From: Dyadobacter frigoris
Lineage (GTDB): Bacteria > Bacteroidota > Bacteroidia > Cytophagales > Spirosomataceae
Assembly (NCBI RefSeq): GCF_005280585.1
Contig: NZ_SZVO01000010.1
Span: 62,001 to 126,000, forward strand
Direction: 5' to 3'
Length of the DNA: 64,000 nucleotides
The notes beneath the pieces were generated by a model that was given only the letters and a program-made list of their open reading frames with translations, was not told the DNA's origin and did not search any database. Below, one piece after another: positions 27,121-34,582 of this stretch; position 1 is the stretch's first letter, and each line of letters begins with the position of its first letter. Both the position numbers and the translations under genes were made by a program.

Positions 27121-27834
27121 CTAAATTTTCAAAAGATCGTCCATTCCAAAAACACCTTGTTTGCCTGGCAGCCATTCCGCAGAAATTACGGCGCCTAATG
27201 CGAAACCCGCCCTGCTATGAGCCGTATGCGCAATTTCAATTTTATCTACCTCGGATTCATAACGGATAATATGGGTGCCGGGCACTTCCCCTTCTCTTTC
27301 TGCTCTGATCTGAATCAAACCACCCTCTTGTTCCGGCGCTAATGTCCACCCTTTAATACTGCTATCCTCAGCAATCACGCCTTCAGCAAGCGTAATTGCA
27401 GTTCCGCTTGGTGCATCAAGTTTATGAATATGGTGAATTTCCGTCATGGAAGCCTTGTAGCCGTGGCCGTTCATCAAATGAGCCAACTGACGGTTAAGAC
27501 GGAAAAACAAATTAACACCAATGCTATAATTTGATGCGTAGAAAAACGCACCTTTTTCCGACTGGCATAATGATTCAATTTCTGAACGATGTTCAAGCCA
27601 GCCCGTTGTGCCGCAAACAATTGGCCAACCTTTTTTCAGGCAATACGTAATGTTATCATAAGCAGCTTCCGGAGAACTAAATTCAATGGCAACATCTACA
27701 TCCGCTTTTTCAAGCTGGTTCATTTCGCTGCGATTGCTGAGATCTATTTTTCCAACAATACTATGTCCTCTTTCCAGGGCAATCTTCTCGATTGTTTTCC
27801 CCATTTTCCCGTAACCCAGCAACAATATTTTCAT
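27121..27834 (-). CDS. dapB: 4-hydroxy-tetrahydrodipicolinate reductase
   Basis: A 237-residue enzyme of the diaminopimelate/lysine pathway that reduces HTPA with NAD(P)H. The N-terminal nucleotide-binding motif is GYGKMGK (residues 7-13); CGTTGW and YASNYSIGVNLFFRL are active-site segments and LDAPSGTA is the family signature. Somewhat shorter than the 270-residue E. coli enzyme, as usual in Bacteroidota. Start ATG 27834. It lies 34 nt downstream of the DUF5683 gene and upstream of lepB, in what looks like a parA-parB-DUF5683-dapB-lepB run. Confidence 0.95.
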   Translation of the reverse strand: MKILLLGYGKMGKTIEKIALERGHSIVGKIDLSNRSEMNQLEKADVDVAIEFSSPEAAYDNITYCLKKGWPIVCGTTGWLEHRSEIESLCQSEKGAFFYASNYSIGVNLFFRLNRQLAHLMNGHGYKASMTEIHHIHKLDAPSGTAITLAEGVIAEDSSIKGWTLAPEQEGGLIQIRAEREGEVPGTHIIRYESEVDKIEIAHTAHSRAGFALGAVISAEWLPGKQGVFGMDDLLKI

Positions 27835-27868
27835 TGTAAAAACTTAAATTTCAATCTATACTTAACTC

Positions 27869-28597
27869 TTATTGTTTCCGCCTGTGCAAGTTAAAAACCA
27901 AACTCACGCCTGGCGTAGGCAATGTCATATTAGGCTGTTGAATTTTCGGAGAAACTTTCATGCTGATATCCTCCGACAAGTCAAAAGTTTTCAAATGTGC
28001 TGCCACATTTGCTTCTATAATTGACAAAGCGTATAAAGCGACGGTAAACACTATGGCCGTTTCTTTATATCGTCGATAGGTATTTTTCTCACGTTTTACC
28101 TGGTCAATCGTTAACCTCAACGAATCAACTTGCTTTCCATTCAAAACACCTCCGCGATAGAATATTGGTAACCGTGAATCCGCTGTCAAACCTGTTTTTA
28201 TCTTGCCATAATTAGTGCTTGAAGGATCCAGATCGTAAAACGTTTTATACCCTTTCAAAAAATCATGGTAACGTACATTCCAGTAAAGTGCCGTCCAGGT
28301 CCCCCCGGCAAAAGCTGCGTAAACCAACGGAACTTTCCAATAATCCCGGTTATAAATCTGCCCCGACCCCGGTATTAAAGCTGCAAGTTTTGTAGCCCTT
28401 CCCGGATTTGGAATAAATTTCTTTTTCTCAACCGCAATCTGTGGTTTTACGGAATCTCCCTGGATAAAAGCGGTGCTGTCAAAAACAACAGTTTTTTCAG
28501 GTTTCTTCCTTTCCTTCTCCTCAACCTTTCCTGTCTTCTGGGCACTTACCTTACCTGCGATAAGAATAAACATCCCAATCCAAAACCACTTTTTCAA
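27869..28597 (-). CDS. DUF5683 domain protein
   Basis: A 242-residue exported or membrane protein with a signal peptide (MKKWFWIGMFILIAGKVSAQ). The core contains AALIPGSGQIYNRDYWKVP and further hydrophobic segments near 95-110 and 180-200, as in the DUF5683 family of unknown function. The start is TTG at 28597; it overlaps the TGA of parB as TTGA, a 4-nt overlap suggesting translational coupling. An internal ATG (codon 9) would destroy the signal peptide. Placement between parB and dapB is common in Bacteroidota. Confidence 0.83.
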   Translation of the reverse strand: MKKWFWIGMFILIAGKVSAQKTGKVEEKERKKPEKTVVFDSTAFIQGDSVKPQIAVEKKKFIPNPGRATKLAALIPGSGQIYNRDYWKVPLVYAAFAGGTWTALYWNVRYHDFLKGYKTFYDLDPSSTNYGKIKTGLTADSRLPIFYRGGVLNGKQVDSLRLTIDQVKREKNTYRRYKETAIVFTVALYALSIIEANVAAHLKTFDLSEDISMKVSPKIQQPNMTLPTPGVSLVFNLHRRKQ

Positions 28598-29520
28598 GCC
28601 TTATTATCGAATTTTAATGTTTCCAAAATCTTCTTTAATTCATCCTGCGATTCAAAAGGGATCTTGATTTCCCCCTTATGATCATCGCTGCTTTTCACAG
28701 AAACCTTTGCACCAAAAAATGAAGACAATTGGAATTGCAGTGATTTTATTTCCTGGTTGAGTGTTACCGGTTTTTTCGTTTCAAAAGACATACTGCTCAT
28801 CATACCAAGCTTGCGTACTTCTTCTTCCACTTTACGAACGGACCAGCCTTCTTCAATAATTTTATTGAAAATCTTTAACTGTATCTGATCACTGTTGATA
28901 GTAATTATCGCCCGTGCATGCCCCATACTGATACGATTATCGCGCAAAGCAGCCTGAATAACGGGAGGTAATTTCAGAAGACGAATATAATTATTCACAG
29001 TCGTTCTGTTTTTACCAACACGTACGCCCAGCTCTTCCTGTTTCAGATTACATTCCAAAATCAGGCGCTGATAACTCAGTGCAATTTCTATCGAGTTAAG
29101 ATTTTCGCGCTGGATATTTTCTATAAGTGCCATTTCCAGCATTTGCTGGTCATTAGCCGTACGCACATAAGCAGGAATACGTACCATCCCAAGAGACCGA
29201 GAGGCCTGAAGACGTCTTTCTCCCGAGATCAACTGGTACTGATCCTGACCCAGCTGCCGAACCGTAATAGGCTGGATAATTCCCTGAACACGAATAGAAT
29301 CCGCAAGTTCCTGAAGTGCTTCCTGGTCAAATTTGGTCCTCGGCTGATAAGGATTGGCCTCAATCTGATCCAGATCAATTTCATTCATCGAGCCGACCGC
29401 ATCAACGGATGAAGGCCGCGAACTAGGACGCGAATTATTACCCTTATCCGAGTCCTGAAGCAACGCTCCCAAACCACGGCCGAGACCTGTCATTTTTTTA
29501 TTTTTATTGCTAGTTTCCAT
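28594..29520 (-). CDS. parB: Chromosome partitioning protein ParB
   Basis: A 308-residue CTP-dependent DNA clamp that binds parS and organises origin segregation. The N-terminal LGRGLGALLQD is the ParA-interacting region. The ParB/sulfiredoxin domain carries IEANPYQPR, QPITVRQ, the CTP-binding GERRLQASR and ENIQRENLN. A helix-turn-helix (VGKNRTTVNNYIRLLKLP, about 165-185) binds parS, and a C-terminal dimer domain ends the chain. Start ATG 29520, 33 nt downstream of parA. Confidence 0.96.
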   Translation of the reverse strand: METSNKNKKMTGLGRGLGALLQDSDKGNNSRPSSRPSSVDAVGSMNEIDLDQIEANPYQPRTKFDQEALQELADSIRVQGIIQPITVRQLGQDQYQLISGERRLQASRSLGMVRIPAYVRTANDQQMLEMALIENIQRENLNSIEIALSYQRLILECNLKQEELGVRVGKNRTTVNNYIRLLKLPPVIQAALRDNRISMGHARAIITINSDQIQLKIFNKIIEEGWSVRKVEEEVRKLGMMSSMSFETKKPVTLNQEIKSLQFQLSSFFGAKVSVKSSDDHKGEIKIPFESQDELKKILETLKFDNKA

Positions 29521-29553
29521 TCTGCGCTATGATCTCCCCTAAAATACAATGAA

Positions 29554-30351
29554 TCAATTTACTCCCTGATGTGTATCTGTTGAAAGCAGTCCGTTTTTGG
29601 TAAGAATTTCTCTTGCCAGATTTAAATAACTGATAGCACCTTTACTGTCTGCATCCTGAGCCAAAACGGGAATACCATAACTTGGCGATTCACTTAAACG
29701 TATGTTTCGGGGGATGATCGTATTAAAAACCAGTGATTCGAAGTGACTGGTAACTTCATTAACAACCTGATTTGACAAACGTAAACGCAGGTCATACATT
29801 GTTAATAAAATACCTTCTATCGCTAGGTTCGTATTCAGCCGGGACTGGATGATCGTGATCGTATTAAGAAGTTTGCCCAGACCTTCCAATGCGAAATATT
29901 CGCACTGAACCGGCACAATCACAGAATCTGCCGCTGTTAAACTATTGATCGTTATTAGACCCAGTGAAGGTGAACAGTCAATAATAATGAAATCATAATC
30001 ATCCTTAACTTCCGCAATCGCATCTTTCATACGATGCTCACGGTTTTTAAGATTTATCATTTCAATCTCTGCTCCCACCAGGTCAATATGCGACGGCAAA
30101 AGATTAAGATTAGGGAAATCTGTTTCCAGAATCACCTCGCCCGTTCTCACATCTTCGACCATGCACTCGTAGATACTGTTTTCCATTTCCTGCGGATTAA
30201 ATCCAAGTCCGGATGTGGAATTTGCCTGCGGATCTGCATCAATAATAAGTGTACGAAACTCTAACGCTGCCAAACTTGCAGCAAGATTAATTGCGGTGGT
30301 AGTCTTACCTACTCCGCCTTTTTGGTTTGCAATTGCAATTACTTTGCCCAT
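29554..30351 (-). CDS. parA: Chromosome partitioning ATPase ParA (Soj)
   Basis: A 265-residue ATPase. The deviant Walker A KGGVGKTTT lies at residues 11-19, Walker A' DADPQANST near 40 and DCSPSLG (Walker B) near 120. It lacks the N-terminal HTH of plasmid ParA types, so it is a chromosomal Soj-type protein. The ATG at 30351 is preferred to an in-frame TTG at 30375 because MGKVIAIANQKGG is the family N-terminus. It heads the parA-parB cluster. Two parS-like half-sites lie just upstream. Confidence 0.96.
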   Translation of the reverse strand: MGKVIAIANQKGGVGKTTTAINLAASLAALEFRTLIIDADPQANSTSGLGFNPQEMENSIYECMVEDVRTGEVILETDFPNLNLLPSHIDLVGAEIEMINLKNREHRMKDAIAEVKDDYDFIIIDCSPSLGLITINSLTAADSVIVPVQCEYFALEGLGKLLNTITIIQSRLNTNLAIEGILLTMYDLRLRLSNQVVNEVTSHFESLVFNTIIPRNIRLSESPSYGIPVLAQDADSKGAISYLNLAREILTKNGLLSTDTHQGVN

Positions 30352-30407
30352 GAATTTTTGAATTACCAATGCCAAATTTCAATTATTCAGAGCAAACCAC
30401 CAAAAAA

Positions 30408-30518
30408 TGTTCCACGGAGTTTGAATAAAAAGTATTTACATCCTCAATATCAATAAATTAACCAATATTAATATTTGTTAAAATTTGGAATAAAGGTCAT
30501 AAAACCCAATGTTTCACG
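30408..30518. other. Two parS-like half-sites upstream of parA
   Basis: TGTTCCACG at 30408-30416 and TGTTTCACG at 30510-30518 match the left half of the parS consensus TGTTTCACGTGAAACA, but neither has a matching right half. The second overlaps the stop codon of the radical SAM gene. Possibly degenerate parS sites; possibly chance. Confidence 0.25.
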
Positions 30519-31536
30519 CCCAAACCTGTGTTCCCTCAGTACAATTTTTACACATTTCAATCTCGGAACGTGACCGGATTAATGAAGCGCGGAAGTCATT
30601 ATATTTTTTACCACGCCAAAGCTGCCGGAAGCTTGTCTTCTTCATATCGCCCAGTTGGTATTCGGCATCCTTATCAAAACAACAGGGAACAACGCCCCCA
30701 TCCCAGGTAATCACACAGGAATGCCACATTTTCCAGCAATGGTCTACAAATTTATTTTTGATAGAGAAACGGCCGCCTTCCTGTTTTTCATAACGGGAAT
30801 ATTTATCGATTGTAGGAATAAGATCATTTCCTTCTTCGTAATCATAAATCTGTGCAGTTTTCAAACCAACCTCATCCACACCCATTTCTTCTGCCAATCT
30901 TTTTACATCTTCAATCTGATGTTCGTTAGGCTTAACTACCAAAAACTGGAAAATAACATGTGGCGTGCTTGATTTAAGCTCCTTTTTCCATTTGATAATA
31001 TTGCGGGTTCCTTCTAACACTTTTTCAAGATTACCGCCAATTCTATACTGCTCATAAGTTTCCTGAGTTGTTCCGTCAATAGAAATAATCAAACGATCCA
31101 AACCAGACTCAACGGTTTTACGCGCTTTTTCATCATTTAAATAATGCGCATTGGTGGAAGTCGCTGTATAAATTCCTTTGTCATGCGCATACTGAACCAG
31201 CTCAAAAAATTTAGGATGAAGATAAGGTTCTCCCTGAAAATAAAATATCAGGTATAACAAGGTATCGGCTAATTCGTCGATGGTTTTCTTGTAAAGTTTT
31301 TCTTCCATCATACCCGTTGGCCGGGTGAAAGAACGCAATCCGCTCGGACATTCCGGACAGCGTAGATTGCAGGAAGTTGTGGGTTCAAATGAGATAGCAA
31401 TCGGCATACCCCAGTGAACGGGCTGGCCTGTTGTTTTGGAATAAAAATAACTGCTTAATATCTGAATGGCATTCCACGCACGTCTCGGCGTTACCTTAGA
31501 CATCAGGTTTAAACCATCTTTAAAATTTTTGTTCAT
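30514..31536 (-). CDS. Radical SAM/SPASM domain protein
   Basis: A 340-residue iron-sulfur enzyme. The radical SAM motif CxxxCxxC is C56, C60 and C63 (SCNLRCPEC). The C-terminal SPASM region has CWKMWHSCVITWDGGVVPCC and a final CKNC, suited to bind an auxiliary 4Fe-4S cluster. SPASM enzymes modify peptides, proteins or carbohydrates; substrate here is unknown and no peptide precursor gene is seen next to it. Start ATG 31536. It lies 86 nt downstream of the Lrp-type regulator on the same strand and may share its transcript. Confidence 0.87.
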   Translation of the reverse strand: MNKNFKDGLNLMSKVTPRRAWNAIQILSSYFYSKTTGQPVHWGMPIAISFEPTTSCNLRCPECPSGLRSFTRPTGMMEEKLYKKTIDELADTLLYLIFYFQGEPYLHPKFFELVQYAHDKGIYTATSTNAHYLNDEKARKTVESGLDRLIISIDGTTQETYEQYRIGGNLEKVLEGTRNIIKWKKELKSSTPHVIFQFLVVKPNEHQIEDVKRLAEEMGVDEVGLKTAQIYDYEEGNDLIPTIDKYSRYEKQEGGRFSIKNKFVDHCWKMWHSCVITWDGGVVPCCFDKDAEYQLGDMKKTSFRQLWRGKKYNDFRASLIRSRSEIEMCKNCTEGTQVWA

Positions 31537-31622
31537 TTTGTTGATTTTTGGCCGTCGAACTTCAAAAAATTTGCGGCTTAATAATAGTAAAAAGTATTTT
31601 CCCGGCTCCGTATCTGCTTTTC

Positions 31623-32084
31623 TTAACGAACTGAAATACCTGTTGAGTACTTTATTTCCGAAATTACAAAATAGCTGCTGATGTGCAACACACTTTTTAG
31701 GGCAGAAAGTTTATGCTGGTAAAACTGATTGTAAGCTTCACCATCTTCAACAACCACTTTTAGCATATAATCGAAGTTACCAGAGACTACCGAACATTCC
31801 AAAACTTCGGACATATCTACAATGGCCTTGTTGAAATCTTCAAAACTTTCCCGTTTCTGTTTGTCAAGGGTAATATTACAATAAACAACCAGAGATTTCC
31901 CAAGCTTTCTCCGGTTTAACAAACAAACATATTTATCGATAAACCCTTCACGTTCAAGCTTTCTGATACGATCATGTACGGGCGTTACAGACAGATTTAT
32001 TCTGCTTGCAATTTCTTTCATGGTGAATTGAGAATTCTCCTGAAGCAGTTCCAGTATTCGTTTATCCGTCAGATCAAGTTGCAT
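31623..32084 (-). CDS. Lrp/AsnC family transcriptional regulator
   Basis: A 153-residue regulator. The N-terminal winged helix-turn-helix (LDLTDKRILELLQENSQFT then INLSVTPVHDRIRKLEREG) is followed by the RAM ligand-binding domain (about 65-145). The frame is open to 32252 but the ATG at 32084 gives the standard family start MQLDLTD. It diverges from ald with 185 nt between starts. Lrp-type regulators often control a neighbouring alanine dehydrogenase in response to alanine or leucine, so it is probably the ald regulator (inference). Confidence 0.92.
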   Translation of the reverse strand: MQLDLTDKRILELLQENSQFTMKEIASRINLSVTPVHDRIRKLEREGFIDKYVCLLNRRKLGKSLVVYCNITLDKQKRESFEDFNKAIVDMSEVLECSVVSGNFDYMLKVVVEDGEAYNQFYQHKLSALKSVLHISSYFVISEIKYSTGISVR

Positions 32085-32219
32085 GAAAAGTATTTTTTTG
32101 TCGAAAATGAATATTTCTGTACAAATGAAAGAATTAATTTCTTCCCTGAAATCCTTAAACAGTTTTTTTTTCTGAATTTCGATTAAACAAAAGAAAGTTT
32201 TTCCCTGATCTGGTATTTT

Positions 32220-32229
32220 TACAATTGTA
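32220..32229. promoter_or_regulatory. Palindrome in the lrp-ald intergenic region
   Basis: TACAATTGTA, a 10-bp palindrome 41 nt before the ald ATG. It could be a regulator half-site pair or part of the ald promoter; no direct support. Confidence 0.25.
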
Positions 32230-32269
32230 TTTATAAAACAACCGTTTTTCAAATCAAACTCTTATTACT

Positions 32270-33382
32270 ATGATTATCGGCGTTCCGAAAGAAATTAAAA
32301 ATAACGAAAACCGCGTGGCTGTTACGCCTGCCGGAATTACTGAATTCCGCAAACATGGACATACCATTTACGTGCAGACAGAAGCGGGAAAGGGAAGTGG
32401 ATTTTCAGACGAACAATATACCGAAGCTGGCGCAACTATTCTTTCAACAATTGAAGAAGTATACGCCATTGCTGAAATGATCATTAAAGTAAAAGAGCCT
32501 ATTGAAAGTGAATATGCTTTGATCAAAGAAGATCAGTTATTATTTACCTATTTCCACTTTGCATCCTCCGAGCCGCTTACAAACGCGATGATCGAACGCA
32601 AAGCGGTTTGTTTAGCCTACGAAACGGTAGAAAGAACAGACAGAAGCTTGCCTCTACTCATTCCAATGAGCGAAGTGGCGGGACGCATGGCTGTTCAGGA
32701 AGGTGCGAAATATCTTGAAAAACCAATGGGCGGATTCGGAATTCTGCTTGGCGGTGTTGCCGGTGTTAAACCCGCAAATGTTTTGGTTCTGGGTGGTGGA
32801 ATTGTAGGAACCCAGGCTGCGAAAATGGCGGCAGGTTTAGGTGCTAATGTAACGATTGTAGATATCAGCCTTGCACGTCTTCGTTACCTTGAAGACATTA
32901 TGCCTGCGAATGTTGATACTGTAATGTCAAACGAATATAATATTCGCGATCTTGTAAAAAGCTCTATCCTTATTATCGGTGGTGTATTAATTCCTGGTGC
33001 AAAAGCTCCTTCATTGATCACACGTGATATGTTGAAGTTAATGAAACCGGGTACAGTAATGGTTGACGTGGCGATTGACCAGGGAGGTTGTTTCGAAACT
33101 TCTCACGCTACCACGCACGAAGATCCTATTTATGAAGTAGATGGCGTTGTGCATTATTGTGTAGCCAACATGCCAGGTGCGGTTCCCTATACTTCCACAC
33201 TAGCGCTTACAAACGCTACGCTGCCTTATGCCTTGTTATTAGCTAATAAAGGCTGGAAAGAAGCTTGTGCAAGTAACGAAGAATTGAAAAAAGGACTTAA
33301 CGTAGTAAACGGAAAAATCGTTTTCAAAGGTGTTTCGGACGCTTGGAACCTACCATATACAGAAGTGAGCGAAGTACTTTAA
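32270..33382 (+). CDS. ald: Alanine dehydrogenase
   Basis: A 370-residue NAD-dependent enzyme that interconverts L-alanine and pyruvate plus ammonia. It begins MIIGVPKEIKNNENRVAVTP, the AlaDh/PNT signature, with K and R residues that bind pyruvate. The Rossmann domain contains VLGGGIVGTQAAKMAAGLGA (about 172-191). MPGAVPYTSTLALTNATLPY is the usual C-terminal block. Full length for the family. Start ATG 32270. A terminator follows at 33399. Confidence 0.97.
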   Translation: MIIGVPKEIKNNENRVAVTPAGITEFRKHGHTIYVQTEAGKGSGFSDEQYTEAGATILSTIEEVYAIAEMIIKVKEPIESEYALIKEDQLLFTYFHFASSEPLTNAMIERKAVCLAYETVERTDRSLPLLIPMSEVAGRMAVQEGAKYLEKPMGGFGILLGGVAGVKPANVLVLGGGIVGTQAAKMAAGLGANVTIVDISLARLRYLEDIMPANVDTVMSNEYNIRDLVKSSILIIGGVLIPGAKAPSLITRDMLKLMKPGTVMVDVAIDQGGCFETSHATTHEDPIYEVDGVVHYCVANMPGAVPYTSTLALTNATLPYALLLANKGWKEACASNEELKKGLNVVNGKIVFKGVSDAWNLPYTEVSEVL

Positions 33383-33398
33383 TATAACATTTGAATCC

Positions 33399-33434
33399 AG
33401 AAAGCCGGATCGAAAATTTCGATCCGGCTTTTCT
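33399..33434. terminator. Two-way terminator
   Basis: AAAGCCGGATCGA paired with TCGATCCGGCTTT, short AT loop, T run on the plus strand; lies between convergent ald and porin-like gene. Confidence 0.87.
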
Positions 33435-33436
33435 TT

Positions 33437-33982
33437 TTATAATCCGAAATTTTTAGAAATACCGAATCCTGCGCCACTGCCAAAGTTCAGACCGAAACTG
33501 CTGCTTTTATTTTCACCCTTAACCTTGCTTGAAGAAAAGCCAAGGCTTCCAAAGTTGAAATTCAACGCAAAACCGTTTTTAAGATTAACACCGATAGCCG
33601 GAAAAATAGTTGATTCAAAACCGTTCATCTTAACGCCAGCTGTTTTGCCAGACAGGAAGTTTGTATTCAACTGTCCGTAAACTGCAAAAATGTCGGACAA
33701 AGGATAAGCATAACGAATGAACGGACCTGCACCGAATGATGTCGTTTTGATTTCGGGTGAACCCGTTTTAGCAGACGTTGTTTTTAGATTCACCCCACCT
33801 GTCCAGTGATCGTTCCACTGATACCCCACGGCCGGTGTGAAAGAAAAACTGTTTGTTTTTACATCCGCTGAGGACTTTGAACTGTTAATTCCCAGCCCTC
33901 CATAAACTAAAATAGAATTACTTTGAGCCTGTGCAGCGATGCCCGCCAATGCGAACATCATGCTAAAAAAAACTTTTTTCAT
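33437..33982 (-). CDS. Small outer-membrane beta-barrel (porin family) protein
   Basis: A 181-residue protein with signal peptide MKKVFFSMMFALAGIAAQAQ and a barrel of alternating strands (FSFTPAVGYQWNDHWTGGVNL, split as FSFTPAVGYQW and HWTGGVNLKTT), resembling the OMP_b-brl family. It ends GFGISKNFGL rather than in an aromatic residue. The ATG at 33982 is chosen because it begins the signal peptide; the frame extends to 34057 without a better start. Function unknown, probably structural or a small-molecule pore. Confidence 0.8.
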   Translation of the reverse strand: MKKVFFSMMFALAGIAAQAQSNSILVYGGLGINSSKSSADVKTNSFSFTPAVGYQWNDHWTGGVNLKTTSAKTGSPEIKTTSFGAGPFIRYAYPLSDIFAVYGQLNTNFLSGKTAGVKMNGFESTIFPAIGVNLKNGFALNFNFGSLGFSSSKVKGENKSSSFGLNFGSGAGFGISKNFGL

Positions 33983-34183
33983 GATGCAATGTATATAGTT
34001 GTGAAATTTCAAGTCACCAACTTTGGTGATTTGTTCCTTTATACGGGCTAAATACAAAAAAGTAACTATCTGAAAAATTCGCGAAGAAAGCCTTCTGAGG
34101 CTATCAGGGATACTATTTTAATTTCTTTGTTAAACAGGTTAAATTTTATTTCTGAAAATATTACAATTATTTTTCCCCTACTT
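33983..34183. other. Gene-free stretch upstream of the porin-like gene
   Basis: About 200 nt without a credible ORF. It contains ACCAACTTTGGT, a near-perfect inverted repeat at about 34016-34027, in the expected 5' untranslated region of the porin-like gene. Confidence 0.4.
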
Positions 34184-34184
34184 A

Positions 34185-34214
34185 TTGATTGTTCAAATAT
34201 TTTTTGTACTTTTG
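34185..34214 (+). promoter_or_regulatory. Promoter of the DEAD-box helicase gene
   Basis: TTG (34185-34187), exactly 19 nt, then TACTTTTG (34207-34214): a full match to TTG-N19-TAnnTTTG. Transcription should start near 34220, leaving a leader of about 360 nt before the ATG at 34583. Confidence 0.75.
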
Positions 34215-34219
34215 TAAAA

Positions 34220-34582
34220 AATTAGAACGAACATCCGTTCGCTTCTCTGCTTCATACACGGTTCGGCGATTTATTTTAGCGCCACCAACCTTTAAAACGC
34301 CTGGTTGGTTTTTACCCGTTTCGTCATGCAGAGCCCCACGGATGTCTTGTGGTGGGCTTAGCGCAATCCCTTAAATTTAAATTACTGACAGTCATCAGCG
34401 TTGTTGTACCAAACCGGTTTTTCGCGGTTTACTTTAACAATCAGACATGATTTCAAATTGTGCAGGTTTTCAATATTGTATTTGATATTCGTCATGAAGG
34501 ATATTGGATTGATATTGCTGGCAACCTACTGACTTCTAATTCTTAAAAATCATTTTTAAAGAATTTAACAATAACAAGATAG
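34220..34582 (+). ncRNA. Long structured 5' leader of the DEAD-box helicase mRNA
   Basis: No ORF of note. Three hairpins are visible: ACCAACC/GGTTGGT (34284-34309, 12-nt loop) followed at once by a T run, terminator-like; AGCCCCAC paired with GTGGTGGGCT (34332-34358, bulged); AAACCG/CGGTTT (34411-34430). The arrangement resembles the long regulatory leaders of cold-induced RNA helicase genes, but I recognise no known Rfam family. Confidence 0.45.

Noticed and set aside
30352-30513. Possible RiPP precursor for the SPASM enzyme in the parA upstream gap
   Set aside because: No small ORF with a leader-like or Cys/repeat-rich core was found in either strand.
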